A program made the position numbers and the translations under genes. Below, in pieces: positions 53,965 to 62,844 of a stretch of 64,000 nucleotides of DNA. The notes under the pieces are model-generated. The model saw only the letters and a list, made by a program, of their open reading frames with translations. It did no database searches and was not told where the DNA came from. Where the stretch lies: assembly GCA_965227045.1 (NCBI GenBank), contig OZ245718.1, positions 372,001-436,000 of the forward strand. Direction: 5' to 3'. The stretch's first letter is position 1. Every line of letters starts with the position of its first letter. The stretch is from UBA10649 sp965227045. GTDB lineage: Bacteria; Actinomycetota; Actinomycetes; S36-B12.

Positions 53965-55189
53965 CCACTGGCTTCGGCTGGGCCAGGAGCGCCGTCTCGA
54001 GGGCCGACAGTGTCAGGTCTATCTGCCACTGACGCGCGCCCATCGCGGTGAGTGCAGCGCGGACGTCGCCGTCCTCGGGGGGTTGCCAGCACAGGCGTCG
54101 CACCAGGTCCGGGGTGAGCAGGTTCTCGATCGGCATGTTGTTCTTCTCGGCCAGTTCGGTCATCGCCGAGCGTGCTGCCTCCAGGCGCGCGTGGGCGACC
54201 GGGTCGCGCTCGGCCCACGTCCGCGGCTGCGGCGGACCGCCCAGTGGTGTGGCGGCGGCCGGCAGCTCGTCGATACTCAGCGCCTGCGCGGCGACGATCG
54301 CGGCCCACCACTTGCGGATGTAGCGGCTGGCACCTCGATTGGTGAACTCCTTCATGGCGGCGAGCGTCTCGATGTCCGGGGGGATGGTCGTCGCCGCCGC
54401 GACGATCGCGGCATCGGGCAGCACGCGGCCCACGGCGATATCGCGGTTGCGTGCGATCTCGTCGCGCGTCAGCCATAGCGAGCGGACGATCGCGAGGGCG
54501 CGCGGCTTGCGAATGCGATGGATGCCCGAGGTGCGTCGCCACTCGTCCTCCCCGCGCTCGCGCGGGGTGAATCTGAGCAGCGACTCGAACTCCTCCCGGG
54601 CGATCTCGCGCTTGCCGTCCGCGACCAGCTCGGCGTCCATGATGTTGCGCAGCTCGATGAGCAGTTCGACGTCGAGTGCCGCGTAGCGCAGCTGGGCGGT
54701 GGTGAGCGGCCGGATGGACCAGTCCGTCGCACCGTGGCCCTTCTCGATCACCTCGCCGAGCTCGCTGAGGATCAATGCGGCCAGGCTCACGCGTTCGCGC
54801 CCGAGGAGGCGTCCGGCAAGCTCGGTGTCGAAGAGTGCGGACGGACGCAGGTTCACCTCGGCGAGGCAGCCGAGGTCTTGGGTGGCCGCGTGCAGGATCC
54901 ACTCGACATCGGCGGTCGCCTGCTGGATGACAGTGAGGTCGGGCACCGCGATGGGATCGATGAGCGCGGTCCCGGCTCCCTCGCGGCGCAACTGGATCAG
55001 GTAGGCACGCTGGTCGTATCGATAGCCCGAGGCGCGCTCGGCATCGACAGCAAGCGGGCCAGACCCCTGCGCGAGCAGGGCCGCGTACTCCTCAAGGCGT
55101 GCCATATCGGTGATGACAGCGGGCACGCCGTCACGCGGCTCGATGGGTGCGATCGGCTGATCGGTGGGTTCGTCGGTCAGGACGCTCAT
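53951..55189 (-). CDS. rnd: Ribonuclease D (HRDC-domain 3'-5' exonuclease)
   Basis: A 412-residue DEDDy exonuclease. Exo motifs are VDAERASGYRY (Asp, Glu), HAATQDLGCLAE (Asp) and YAALDVELLIELR (Tyr, Asp). An HRDC domain follows (about 225-295, LTRDEIARNRDIAVGRVLPD). It should trim tRNA 3' ends. It is coupled to DUF3000 by a 4-nt overlap. The stop codon overlaps one of the fadA operator sites. Confidence 0.9.
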   Translation of the reverse strand: MSVLTDEPTDQPIAPIEPRDGVPAVITDMARLEEYAALLAQGSGPLAVDAERASGYRYDQRAYLIQLRREGAGTALIDPIAVPDLTVIQQATADVEWILHAATQDLGCLAEVNLRPSALFDTELAGRLLGRERVSLAALILSELGEVIEKGHGATDWSIRPLTTAQLRYAALDVELLIELRNIMDAELVADGKREIAREEFESLLRFTPRERGEDEWRRTSGIHRIRKPRALAIVRSLWLTRDEIARNRDIAVGRVLPDAAIVAAATTIPPDIETLAAMKEFTNRGASRYIRKWWAAIVAAQALSIDELPAAATPLGGPPQPRTWAERDPVAHARLEAARSAMTELAEKNNMPIENLLTPDLVRRLCWQPPEDGDVRAALTAMGARQWQIDLTLSALETALLAQPKPVVTGE

Positions 55190-55788
55190 CTCCGACTTCG
55201 GCGGCGCATCGACTCGACATGCGTGACGCCGCGGGGCACCGGCGGCAGCCCTACGGCGTGGGCGGTGAGGTCGACCCACGCCGCGACGTGGAGGCCGAAG
55301 TCGTCGAGGACAGCTCCGGTGTCGGGATCTTCGAGCGGCGTCCACGAGGCGCGGATCTCCACGTAGCCGTCTGAGGGGCGCTCGCTCATGGTCCCGAAGG
55401 AGCGGCCCGACGTTCGGGTGACGGTGCCGCCGAGTTGGGTCACGTGCGCGTCGGCGCCGGCGAGTGAGTCGGTAACCCAGCTCCAGCCGACGTCGTGCAG
55501 CATCTGCTCGTCGATGAGGTCTGCCTCGAGCTCGGCGCGGACGAACACCACTGCGCGAAAGGAGCCCTCCCACTCGTCGACCCCATCTGGATCGTGGAGC
55601 AGGACGAACCGGCCGGACGCCTCGACGGCGTCAGGATCGGACCGGTCGAGCGTGAGGGCCAGGGATGACGGGGCCAGGCGCGAGGGCGCGGGAGCCTCCT
55701 CGAGGTCGAACTCCGGCCGCACCATCACCGCCTTGACCTGCTCGAGGGCGAGCGCGAACCCGTCGGCGCGCGTGGGAATCGTCCTCAT
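55186..55788 (-). CDS. DUF3000 domain-containing protein
   Basis: A 200-residue protein of DUF3000, which in actinobacteria is found beside RNase D. It has FRAVVFVRAELEADLIDEQMLHDVGWSWV and ends with VPRGVTHVESM and a basic tail. There is no known function. The ATG is 6 nt after a minus-strand TAGCCT box (55800-55795), so leaderless transcription is likely. It is divergent from the DMT transporter gene. Confidence 0.87.
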   Translation of the reverse strand: MRTIPTRADGFALALEQVKAVMVRPEFDLEEAPAPSRLAPSSLALTLDRSDPDAVEASGRFVLLHDPDGVDEWEGSFRAVVFVRAELEADLIDEQMLHDVGWSWVTDSLAGADAHVTQLGGTVTRTSGRSFGTMSERPSDGYVEIRASWTPLEDPDTGAVLDDFGLHVAAWVDLTAHAVGLPPVPRGVTHVESMRRRSRR

Positions 55789-55794
55789 GCCCGC

Positions 55795-55849
55795 AGGCTA
55801 GGCGCCCGCGCGGCAGGTGTCGTCCTCGCCGCGCCGTGACGCCTAGAGT
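55795..55849. promoter_or_regulatory. Divergent leaderless promoters of DUF3000/rnd and the DMT transporter
   Basis: Minus strand: TAGCCT (55800-55795) precedes ATG 55788 by 6 nt. Plus strand: TAGAGT (55844-55849) precedes GTG 55857 by 7 nt. Confidence 0.55.
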
Positions 55850-55856
55850 GACTGCC

Positions 55857-56687
55857 GTGGCGGCCCTCCTCGCAGTCGTCTCCTCCCTCATGTGGGGCAC
55901 CTCGGACTTCCTCGGGGGAGTGCTCACCCGCCGCCTCCCCGCCCTCGCGGTCTACGGCCTGTCCCAAGCGGTCGGGTTCGTCTTCCTCGTCATCATCGCG
56001 ACGGCGACGGGCGGCTGGGGCGCCGATCCGGGCTACTGGCCGTGGGCGATAGCGGCGTCGCTCCTGGGCATGGTCGCGATGATCTGCTTCTACAAGGCGC
56101 TGGCGATCGGACCCATGGGCATCGTCTCGCCGCTCGTGGCCCTGGCGGTGCTGGTCCCGGTCGTCGTGTCGCTCCTTCGCGGTGAGCTGCCCGAGCCCGT
56201 GCAACTGGTCGGCATCGTCGTCGCGGTGCTCGGCATCCTGCTGGCAAGCGGACCCGAACTGTCCGGAGCCGAGAGTGCGAAGCCGCTGATCCTCGCCGGG
56301 GTCGCGGCGATCGGCTTCGGCGGCATGTTCGTCCTCATGGCCGAGGGCAGCAAGCACGACCCACTCATGACGATGACCGGCATGCGGGTGACGACGGTCG
56401 TGATCTATGCCGTGGTGTTCCTCGTGGCCCGCAACATCGGGGGAGCGCAGCCGCGCGATGCGGTGCCGCTGGTGGCGATCGGCATCCTCGATGCCGGGGC
56501 AAATGTCATGTTCGGTTTCGCAACGACGCTGGGGCTGCTGTCGGTGACGGCGGTCCTCGGCGACCTCTACCCAGTAGTGACAGCGGTGCTCGCGGCGATC
56601 TTCCTGCGCGAGCGGCTGCGCGGCGTGCAGTACGCGGGAGTCGCGGCCGCGCTGGGCGGAGTGCTGCTCATCGCCGCAGGAGGCTGA
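55857..56687 (+). CDS. EamA/DMT-superfamily transporter
   Basis: A 276-residue protein with about ten helices in two EamA repeats (first ends near GILLASGPEL, second near GGVLLIAAGG). The WGTSDFLGGVLTRRLPAL start and FYKALAIGPMGIVSPL are typical of DMT exporters for amino acids or metabolites. The substrate is unknown. GTG 55857 is chosen by its distance (7 nt) from a TAGAGT box; upstream GTG codons at 55836 and 55848 are alternatives, the latter overlapping the -10. Confidence 0.82.
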   Translation: MAALLAVVSSLMWGTSDFLGGVLTRRLPALAVYGLSQAVGFVFLVIIATATGGWGADPGYWPWAIAASLLGMVAMICFYKALAIGPMGIVSPLVALAVLVPVVVSLLRGELPEPVQLVGIVVAVLGILLASGPELSGAESAKPLILAGVAAIGFGGMFVLMAEGSKHDPLMTMTGMRVTTVVIYAVVFLVARNIGGAQPRDAVPLVAIGILDAGANVMFGFATTLGLLSVTAVLGDLYPVVTAVLAAIFLRERLRGVQYAGVAAALGGVLLIAAGG

Positions 56688-56691
56688 CGGG

Positions 56692-57153
56692 TCAGGCGCC
56701 CTCGGGCAACGGCTCGAGGGTCATCGAGATCGAGTTGATGCAATATCGAAGATCGGTCGGGGTGCCGTAGCCCTCGCCCTCGAAGACGTGGCCGAGGTGT
56801 CCGCCGCACGTCGCGCAGCGGACCTCAGTGCGGACCCGGCCCAGGCTGCGATCCTCGATGTAGACGACGCTGTCCTTCGCGAGCGGTGCGTAGAAGCTCG
56901 GCCAGCCGCAGTGCGAGTCGAACTTCGCATCGCTGCGGAACAGTTCGGCGTTGCAGGCCCGGCAGCGGTATACGCCCTCGGTCTTCGTATCGGTGTACTC
57001 ACCGACGAACGGCGCCTCGGTGCCCGCCTCGCGGAGCACGTGGTACTCGAGCGGATTGAGCTCGCCCTTCCAGTCGGACTCGTCCTTGACGAGTTGGTAG
57101 GGGGTTCCGTCGGGTCGGGTCGCGCCGTCTGCGGCGGGGGTGCTGTGGGCCAT
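56692..57153 (-). CDS. msrB: Peptide-methionine (R)-S-oxide reductase
   Basis: A 153-residue MsrB, which reduces methionine-R-sulfoxide in proteins. The zinc is held by YRCRACNAELF and VRCATCGGHLGH; the catalytic cysteine lies in LRYCINSISM near the C-terminus, and a HCGWPSF segment forms the substrate pocket. The resolving cysteine is not certain. It is 4 nt from the convergent DMT gene. The start is ATG; the LysE-type gene lies 20 nt upstream on the same strand, so cotranscription is possible. Confidence 0.94.
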   Translation of the reverse strand: MAHSTPAADGATRPDGTPYQLVKDESDWKGELNPLEYHVLREAGTEAPFVGEYTDTKTEGVYRCRACNAELFRSDAKFDSHCGWPSFYAPLAKDSVVYIEDRSLGRVRTEVRCATCGGHLGHVFEGEGYGTPTDLRYCINSISMTLEPLPEGA

Positions 57154-57173
57154 GGGAAGACGGTAACCCGTCG

Positions 57174-57800
57174 TCAGCCCTCGCGCACCGTGCGGACCCC
57201 GAGCAGCGTGCCGAAGCCGATGAGGCCCAGCCCGCTGACGGCGTCGGTCCACTTGAGCGCGGTGTCGCCCATCCGTCCGCCCACAGCCGCCGCCACTCCC
57301 GAGAGAGTGATGTGGAAGACGAGCGAGCCGACGCCGATTCCGACCACGAAGGCAATGGCGGTCGACGGTCCGGCGGCGACATTCGCGGCGGCCGCACCCG
57401 AGAACACTGCGGCCCACGTGAGGATCGTGAGCGGATTCGACGCGGTCGCGATGAGCCCGGTTCGCAGTGCATGCCGTGGCCGCAGCACCTCGGAATCGTC
57501 CTCCGATCCCATGCGAATGCGGAACGCATCGCGCAGCGTGCGGGCTCCGATGAAGATCAGCACGGCTGCACCGACGAGCCCGAGCCCGATGCGCAGCGGC
57601 GCGAACTGAAGCAGTGCCGCCGCACCGAGTGCACCGAGGATTGCGTAGGAGAAGTCGACGATCGAGGCGCCGACTCCGATGGCCGCGCCGGACCGCCAGC
57701 CGAAGCGGGTACTGGTGCGCACGCACAGCAGCCAGATCGGCCCGACATTGGCCGCAGCCAACGCGCCGATGCCGAGCCCGGTGAGGAGAGCACCCAACAT
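57174..57800 (-). CDS. LysE/RhtB-family exporter
   Basis: A 208-residue protein with about six helices and the LysE-type motifs AAANVGPIWLLCVRTS and TASNPLTILTWAAVFSG. Such proteins export amino acids; the substrate cannot be read. ATG 57800 is 6 nt after a minus-strand CATACT box, consistent with a leaderless mRNA; the frame continues upstream but without homology. Confidence 0.82.
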   Translation of the reverse strand: MLGALLTGLGIGALAAANVGPIWLLCVRTSTRFGWRSGAAIGVGASIVDFSYAILGALGAAALLQFAPLRIGLGLVGAAVLIFIGARTLRDAFRIRMGSEDDSEVLRPRHALRTGLIATASNPLTILTWAAVFSGAAAANVAAGPSTAIAFVVGIGVGSLVFHITLSGVAAAVGGRMGDTALKWTDAVSGLGLIGFGTLLGVRTVREG

Positions 57801-57806
57801 GCGGAC

Positions 57807-57814
57807 AGTATGGT
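57807..57814. promoter_or_regulatory. Overlapping divergent -10 boxes between the LysE-type and DUF4916 genes
   Basis: Plus strand TATGGT (57809-57814) precedes GTG 57822 by 7 nt. Minus strand CATACT (57812-57807) precedes ATG 57800 by 6 nt. The boxes share four base pairs, so the two leaderless promoters should be mutually exclusive. Confidence 0.5.
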
Positions 57815-57821
57815 CGGTCCC

Positions 57822-58358
57822 GTGAGCGACATTCTCGATTCCCACGCGACGTGGTTGTCCGACGAAGAGCTAGCAACGGCGCGCGAACGGCTGCCGATCG
57901 TCTATGTCGACGCGGTGCCCGTACGCGTCGATGTGCTCGGCCAGGTCACGTCAGTCGGCCTCCTGCTCCGCGCCATGCCCAACGGCCAGCTCTCGCGCGC
58001 CGTGGTGTCCGGTCGCGTGCTCTATGGCGAGCGGGTGCGTGACGCGCTGCTGCGACACATCGAGAAGGACCTCGGCATGATGGCGCTGCCCCGCGTTCCC
58101 ACCTCACCCCAGCCGTTCACGGTCGTCGAGTACTTCCCGAGCCCGGAGGTCACCGGCTTCCATGACCCGCGCCAGCATGCGGTTGCACTCGCGTTCGTCG
58201 TCCCGATCGACGGCGACTGCGAGCCGTCGCAGGATGCGCTCGATCTCGTGTGGGTCAGCCCGTCCGAGGCATCATCAGCGCAGTTCCAGGCGGAGATGTC
58301 CGGGGGCCAAGGACGTCTGGTGCGCATGGCGCTGGCGCACTGCGGGGTCTTGAACTAG
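57822..58358 (+). CDS. NUDIX-like DUF4916 family protein
   Basis: A 178-residue protein with DUF4916 features (WLSDEELATARERLPIVYVDAVPV; AVVSGRVLYGERVRDALLRHIEKDLG; PQPFTVVEYFP). The fold is NUDIX-like, but the standard GX5EX7REUXEEXGU box is not intact (GERVRDALLRHIEKDLG occupies its place), so hydrolase activity is doubtful. The function is unknown. The GTG start is 7 nt after TATGGT. The last 4 nt overlap the convergent enoyl-CoA hydratase gene. Confidence 0.8.
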   Translation: MSDILDSHATWLSDEELATARERLPIVYVDAVPVRVDVLGQVTSVGLLLRAMPNGQLSRAVVSGRVLYGERVRDALLRHIEKDLGMMALPRVPTSPQPFTVVEYFPSPEVTGFHDPRQHAVALAFVVPIDGDCEPSQDALDLVWVSPSEASSAQFQAEMSGGQGRLVRMALAHCGVLN

Positions 58359-59146
58359 CGCTGCGGGAACTTCGGTCGGCGCTTGTCGATCTTCGCGCTG
58401 ATTGCCTCCGCGAGGTCCGGACGGGCGAATGCCACGCGCATCTCCACCAGTGACGAGTCCACCGCCTGCTCCAGGCTCTCGTCGTCGACCAGCAGCAACT
58501 GGCGCTTGATGACCGCCGTCGACGACGGCGAGCAGTTGTCGGCTATGTCCTGCGCCCAGGCGAGTGCGCGCGCGACGACGTCGTCGGCAATGTCGTTGAC
58601 CAGGCCGATGGACAGCGCCTCGTCCGCGGACAGGGTGCGGCCGGTTAGGAGGATGTCGCTCGCTCGACCGTGGCCCACGAGCCTGGTAAGCAGCCACGTG
58701 GACCCGTACTCAGCGATGAGCCCGAGGCGTGCGAACGTGCTGCTGAACGTCGCCGACGGCGATGCGAAACGAGCATCCGCGGCGATGGCCAGCACGAAGC
58801 CGATGCCTGCTGACGGTCCGTTGACGGCGGTCGCGACCGGCGTGCCGATTCGCAGCGCCGCGGTCGGCAGTGTGTCGACGTTCTGGCCGTCGAGGTACTG
58901 GTTGAGTGCCTCGGCTCCCGAGCCGAGGGTGCCCAGATCGGCGCCCGAGCAGAAACCACGACCGGCTCCGGTGACGACGATGGCACGCACCTCGGGGTCG
59001 GCGTCAGCCTGCTGGAGGAGCGCGGCGTAGCGCGGGCCCATGTCTGGGAGCAGAGCGTTGAGTCGCTCGGGACGGTTGAGCGTGATGAGCGCGACCCCGT
59101 CTTGGACGTCGTAGAGGACGGTGTCGACGAGGTTCTGCGTTGTCAT
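58355..59146 (-). CDS. Enoyl-CoA hydratase/isomerase family protein
   Basis: A 263-residue crotonase-fold enzyme. It shows the oxyanion-hole segment RGFCSGADLGTLG and NGPSAGIGFVLAIAADARFA, and SATFSSTFARLGLIAEYG. The second acidic catalytic residue falls at the Glu of LIAEYG. It resembles PaaG/MenB-like hydratases acting on CoA esters; the pathway is unknown since it is not in an operon with beta-oxidation genes. The ATG overlaps the stop of the preceding gene by 4 nt. Confidence 0.83.
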   Translation of the reverse strand: MTTQNLVDTVLYDVQDGVALITLNRPERLNALLPDMGPRYAALLQQADADPEVRAIVVTGAGRGFCSGADLGTLGSGAEALNQYLDGQNVDTLPTAALRIGTPVATAVNGPSAGIGFVLAIAADARFASPSATFSSTFARLGLIAEYGSTWLLTRLVGHGRASDILLTGRTLSADEALSIGLVNDIADDVVARALAWAQDIADNCSPSSTAVIKRQLLLVDDESLEQAVDSSLVEMRVAFARPDLAEAISAKIDKRRPKFPQR

Positions 59147-59622
59147 GCGCTTAGCGTGCCATCCTCGTACGGGTCGACGCCGAGGATGGTCTCGTCTTCG
59201 GGGGTCAGATCGCGTGGCGTCGCCTCGAACTGGTCGCGGTACGGGTCAGCTCGACCCGCGTCGCTCTCGTCTCCGACGTACTCGGCGTCGTCGAGGTCGG
59301 CTGGATCGATGACGTGCATCGCGGCCTGCTCCGCGGAGATCCACGGCGCGGGCGACAGCCCGCCCGAGTGCATGGGATCGTCGCTGGCATCGTCAGCACC
59401 CTCCTGCGCGAGGACGTCCTCGATGTCCTCGAGCGGGTAGGGCAGATCGTCGTTGCTTCCTTCGCCGCCGCCGCCGTTGAGGGCGTTGTGAGTCGCCTCA
59501 GCTTCCATGATCATCGTCAGCCGGTCGGCCTGGTCGACGCAGTCGCCCGCGTTGTCCATGCCGGTGCGCGTCGCTCGAGCAACCTCCTGGGGCGATGAGG
59601 ATCCAGCCACGGTGTCGGTCAT
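59143..59622 (-). CDS. Acidic hypothetical protein
   Basis: A 159-residue, strongly acidic, probably disordered protein. It has a Gly-rich run (NGGGGEGSNDD) and ends with LTPEDETILGVDPYEDG, which resembles the tail of small acidic actinobacterial proteins; I cannot assign a family with confidence. ATG 59622 is chosen for GGGAGG 9 nt upstream; a longer ATG at 59658 exists. It is cotranscribed with the enoyl-CoA hydratase gene. Confidence 0.65.
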   Translation of the reverse strand: MTDTVAGSSSPQEVARATRTGMDNAGDCVDQADRLTMIMEAEATHNALNGGGGEGSNDDLPYPLEDIEDVLAQEGADDASDDPMHSGGLSPAPWISAEQAAMHVIDPADLDDAEYVGDESDAGRADPYRDQFEATPRDLTPEDETILGVDPYEDGTLSA

Positions 59623-59678
59623 CTCTGATCGCCTCCCTAGGGTCTGTTCTTCTTTCACAGTACCCCCGAAGGGTGCTT

Positions 59679-60644
59679 CTAGACGGGGGAAGCGGCTTCG
59701 CGTATTGCCTCGAGGATCGCGGTCATGTCAGCGGACTGCGAGGCCGGCGGCAAGTAGGCCGCATCGCCGCGGATCGCGGCCGACACGTTCTCGACCATCA
59801 CGGTGTACGGATCGACGGGAGCGAAGTGCTCGATGCGCGAGCCCTTCTCATCGACGATGGTGAGCGAGCTCGGCGCGTTGCGCGACATGATCGCGTCCTG
59901 GGCGAAGTCGATGCTGCCGAGCGTTCCGGTGATACTCAGCCACTGCGCGGCGGGGCGATCCATCGCGCATTCGAGCAGCACCGTGGCATCTCCGAGCCGG
60001 AAGCGTGCCTGAGTCTCGAGGTCGACACCATGCTCGTTGAGACGCACGGTCGCGCTCTCGATGGTCGGGACGGATCCGCCGGTCGACCACATCGAGGCGA
60101 CGATGTTGTAGCAGCCGAGGTCGTACAGGGCGCCGCCGCCGTTGGGCAGCGAGCGGAAGTTCGTCGGGTCGGCGCCGCCGACGACGAAGCCACTCGTGAC
60201 CTCGGTGACCGTGCCGATGAGCCCGGAGAGAATCAGGGCGTGCGCTCGTTGAGTGCGCGGGTGCCACCTGTTCCACGTTGCCTCGACGAGCAGGCGATCG
60301 GCTGCCGCTGCCGCATCAGTCATCCGGGCGACTTCGGCGCTGTCGAGGCCAAGCGGCTTCTCGCACAGCACGTGCTTGCCGGCCTCGAGGGCTCGGATGG
60401 TCCACGGCTCGTGCAGGTCGTTGTTCAAGGAGATGTAGATCGCGTCGACATTCGGATCGAGGACGAGGGCCTCGTAGTTGTCGTAGGCAGCCCCGGACGG
60501 GCTGAGTGCTCGGGCGCGGCCGGCGTCGCGCGCCGCAACTGCCTCGAGCCGGGCGCCGATCGCGGCGTGGACGGCCGGCGCGAGGGCTGTCCTGGCGATA
60601 TTTCCTGCCCCGATGAATCCCCATCTGACATCTGTGTTGGTCAT
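59679..60644 (-). CDS. Gfo/Idh/MocA-family NAD(P)-dependent oxidoreductase
   Basis: A 321-residue protein with an N-terminal Rossmann domain (WGFIGAGNIARTAL) and the family signature GKHVLCEKPLGLDSAEV, whose lysine is catalytic. The C-terminal domain has DLGCYNIVASMW. The family oxidises or reduces sugars and related compounds; substrate unknown. The start codon is ATG with no clear ribosome site. It is divergent from the desaturase gene by 65 nt. Confidence 0.88.
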   Translation of the reverse strand: MTNTDVRWGFIGAGNIARTALAPAVHAAIGARLEAVAARDAGRARALSPSGAAYDNYEALVLDPNVDAIYISLNNDLHEPWTIRALEAGKHVLCEKPLGLDSAEVARMTDAAAAADRLLVEATWNRWHPRTQRAHALILSGLIGTVTEVTSGFVVGGADPTNFRSLPNGGGALYDLGCYNIVASMWSTGGSVPTIESATVRLNEHGVDLETQARFRLGDATVLLECAMDRPAAQWLSITGTLGSIDFAQDAIMSRNAPSSLTIVDEKGSRIEHFAPVDPYTVMVENVSAAIRGDAAYLPPASQSADMTAILEAIREAASPV

Positions 60645-60709
60645 GCGGCCATCCTCGCGTACCTGCTCAGGATCGGCGCTGCCGTCCCCCAATGTGGGAG
60701 GCTGTCCCC

Positions 60710-61654
60710 ATGACGGCACTCGCGGACAGTGTTTCTGACCAGCGCCTCCTCGTCGACCTCGAGCCCGTGGTCGAGCGGGAGCTCAACCGGCATATGAGCA
60801 CCGCGAAGGAGTGGTTCCCGCACGAGTACGTGCCGTGGAGCGAGGGAGAGGATTTCTCCGGCCCGCTCGGCGGCCGCGAGTGGACCGCCGAGGAGCAGAG
60901 GTTTAGCGATGCTGCCCGCACGAGCCTGATCGTCAACCTCCTCACCGAGGACAACCTGCCCAGCTACCACTACGAGATCGCGACGATCCTGGGCCGCGAT
61001 GGCGCGTGGGGCACCTGGGTCGGCCGATGGACCGCTGAGGAGGGCCGGCACGCCACCGCGATCCGTGACTACCTGCTGGTGACCAGGTCCGTCGACCCGA
61101 TCGCCATGGAGCGCGCTCGCATGATCCACATGGAGGAGGGCTTCAAGGCCATCCACCCCGGCGTGCTGCCGGGCCTGTCGTACGTCGCATTCCAGGAGCT
61201 CGCGACCCGTGTCTCGCACCGCAACACCGGTTCGGCCACGGGAGATCCCGTCGCCGAGCAGTTGTTCGCACGCATCGCGCTCGATGAGAACCTGCACATG
61301 CTGTTCTACCGGAACGTCATCGAGGCGGCGCTCGAACTTGCCCCCGACCAGACGATGACGGCGATCCTCGCCTCCGTGCGCGACTTCGCGATGCCGGGCT
61401 ACGGCATCGAGGGCTTCGCCCGCAAGTCCGTCGAGATCGCGGTCGCCGGCATCTACGACATCCGCCAGCACCGCGAGGAGGTCGTCATGCCGATCCTGCG
61501 CAAGTGGCGGATCTTCGAGCGCGAGGACTTCGGCCCCGTCGGCGAGCAGGCTCGCGAGGAGCTGGCGCTCCTGATGTCCGATATGGACACCGCGGCCGGC
61601 CGGTTCGAGGAGAAGCGCGACGCCCTGAAGGCGCGCCTCGCCGCCCGCGGCTAA
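60710..61654 (+). CDS. Acyl-ACP desaturase (ferritin-like di-iron, DesA family)
   Basis: A 314-residue stearoyl-ACP-desaturase-like protein that introduces double bonds into acyl chains. Iron ligands are in TEDNLPSYHYEI (Glu...His) and EEGRHATAIRDYL of the first pair and IALDENLHMLF (Glu and His) of the second. The ATG has GGGAGG nearby. DesA-type enzymes of actinobacteria supply unsaturated fatty acids for membrane lipids. It stands alone, followed by a long palindrome. Confidence 0.88.
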   Translation: MTALADSVSDQRLLVDLEPVVERELNRHMSTAKEWFPHEYVPWSEGEDFSGPLGGREWTAEEQRFSDAARTSLIVNLLTEDNLPSYHYEIATILGRDGAWGTWVGRWTAEEGRHATAIRDYLLVTRSVDPIAMERARMIHMEEGFKAIHPGVLPGLSYVAFQELATRVSHRNTGSATGDPVAEQLFARIALDENLHMLFYRNVIEAALELAPDQTMTAILASVRDFAMPGYGIEGFARKSVEIAVAGIYDIRQHREEVVMPILRKWRIFEREDFGPVGEQAREELALLMSDMDTAAGRFEEKRDALKARLAARG

Positions 61655-61676
61655 CCCAGTCGCCCCAGAACCACCG

Positions 61677-61733
61677 CGAGTGGGCACTTGTCGGGGTCCA
61701 AACTCGCGTTTGACCCCGACAAGTGCCCACTCG
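61677..61733. terminator. Long palindrome after the desaturase gene (probable terminator)
   Basis: Arms of 27 and 26 nt (61677-61703, 61708-61733) pair with a single bulged C around a TCGC loop; the core is GAGTGGGCACTTGTCGGGG, identical over 19 nt to one arm of the palindrome at 27206. The remaining stretch to 61834 has only the ECF sigma promoter region. Confidence 0.75.
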
Positions 61734-61834
61734 GTTAGAGGTAGCCGGGTAGGCGAGGCGTACCCGGCGCTGGCCGACCACTTTTCGTTCTCTTCGGTGT
61801 CTATACGAATGAGAAGCAAGCGGAGGTGATGGCA

Positions 61835-62821
61835 ATGTCGCAGGATCTGGTCCGACTCGCGCGCGCGGGCAGCCGGCAGGCATTCGACGAACTCGTGGGA
61901 CGGCACCGCGTCGAACTCCAGGTGCATTGCTATCGCATGCTCGGATCGCTGCAGGACGCCGAGGACGTACTCCAGGACACGCTCCTCGCAGCCTGGATCG
62001 GACTCGATGGCTTCGAGGAGCGATCCTCGGTGCGCACCTGGCTCTACCGCATCGCGACCAACCGATGCCTCAATCACCTTCGTGCGGATACTCGCAGGGA
62101 GGTCGCACTCCCCTCGGGGGTGCCCGCACCGTCAAGCCTCGGAGAGCTGGCCTGGCTCCAGCCGTTTCCCGACTCCGTACTCTTCGACCTTCCCGACGAT
62201 GATCCTGGCCCCGAGGCACAGTACGAATCGCGTGACGCGATCACCCTTGCCTTCATCACGGCAGCGCAGTGCCTCCCACCCCGTCAGCGAGCCGTCCTCA
62301 TCCTTCGCGACGTACTGGGCTACCGGGCACGCGAAACTGCGGAACTCACGGGGATGTCCGTCGATGCAGTGAACAGCGCACTCAAGCGTGCGCGACTGGC
62401 GATGGATGCGCGATCCGCCGGGCCAGCGCGCGCACTGGCGAACACTGCCGTCGACGACGAGCTCGTCGGCCGATTCGTCGAGGCGTTCGTTGCCTTCGAT
62501 GTCGACGCGATGGTCGCGTTGATGTCCGACGATGTGTGGCTTCGCATGCCGCCGATGCCGTTCGAGTACCACGGCCGCGACGCGGCTCGTCAGTTCTTCA
62601 CGGCCATTGCCCGTCAACGTCGTTCGAAGCCGGTGATCGTGATGACGGGGGCGAATACGCAGCCGGCCTGGGGGGAGTACCGAGCCGAACCGGCCGGCGG
62701 AGTCCTGCACCTCACCGGCCTGGAAGTGATCACGATCCGCAACGGGCGGATTAGCGAACTGATCCGGTTCGAGAGTGGTGTCGCGCCGTGGTTTGGCCTG
62801 CCTCGGACGCTAGATGCGTGA
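61835..62821 (+). CDS. ECF sigma factor with C-terminal SnoaL-like domain (SigG/SigX5 type)
   Basis: A 328-residue extracytoplasmic-function sigma factor. Region 2 (LVRLARAGSRQAFDELVGRH, HCYRMLGSLQDAEDVLQDT) and region 4 (ITAAQCLPPRQRAVLILRD, VDAVNSALKRARLAMD helix-turn-helix) are followed by a SnoaL-like domain (from about 215; VGRFVEAFVAFDVDAMVALM). In this group the C-terminal domain replaces an anti-sigma factor and may sense a ligand. It has no anti-sigma gene. ATG 61835 is chosen for GGAGG 8 nt upstream. The PEP-mutase-like gene 23 nt downstream may be its target or cotranscribed partner. Confidence 0.87.
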   Translation: MSQDLVRLARAGSRQAFDELVGRHRVELQVHCYRMLGSLQDAEDVLQDTLLAAWIGLDGFEERSSVRTWLYRIATNRCLNHLRADTRREVALPSGVPAPSSLGELAWLQPFPDSVLFDLPDDDPGPEAQYESRDAITLAFITAAQCLPPRQRAVLILRDVLGYRARETAELTGMSVDAVNSALKRARLAMDARSAGPARALANTAVDDELVGRFVEAFVAFDVDAMVALMSDDVWLRMPPMPFEYHGRDAARQFFTAIARQRRSKPVIVMTGANTQPAWGEYRAEPAGGVLHLTGLEVITIRNGRISELIRFESGVAPWFGLPRTLDA

Positions 62822-62844
62822 CGACTCGACGAAGGGGAAGCCTG

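Noticed and set aside
57822..58358. Active NUDIX hydrolase
   Set aside because: The Nudix box is not intact; the glutamates for metal binding are missing, so only DUF4916/NUDIX-like is claimed.
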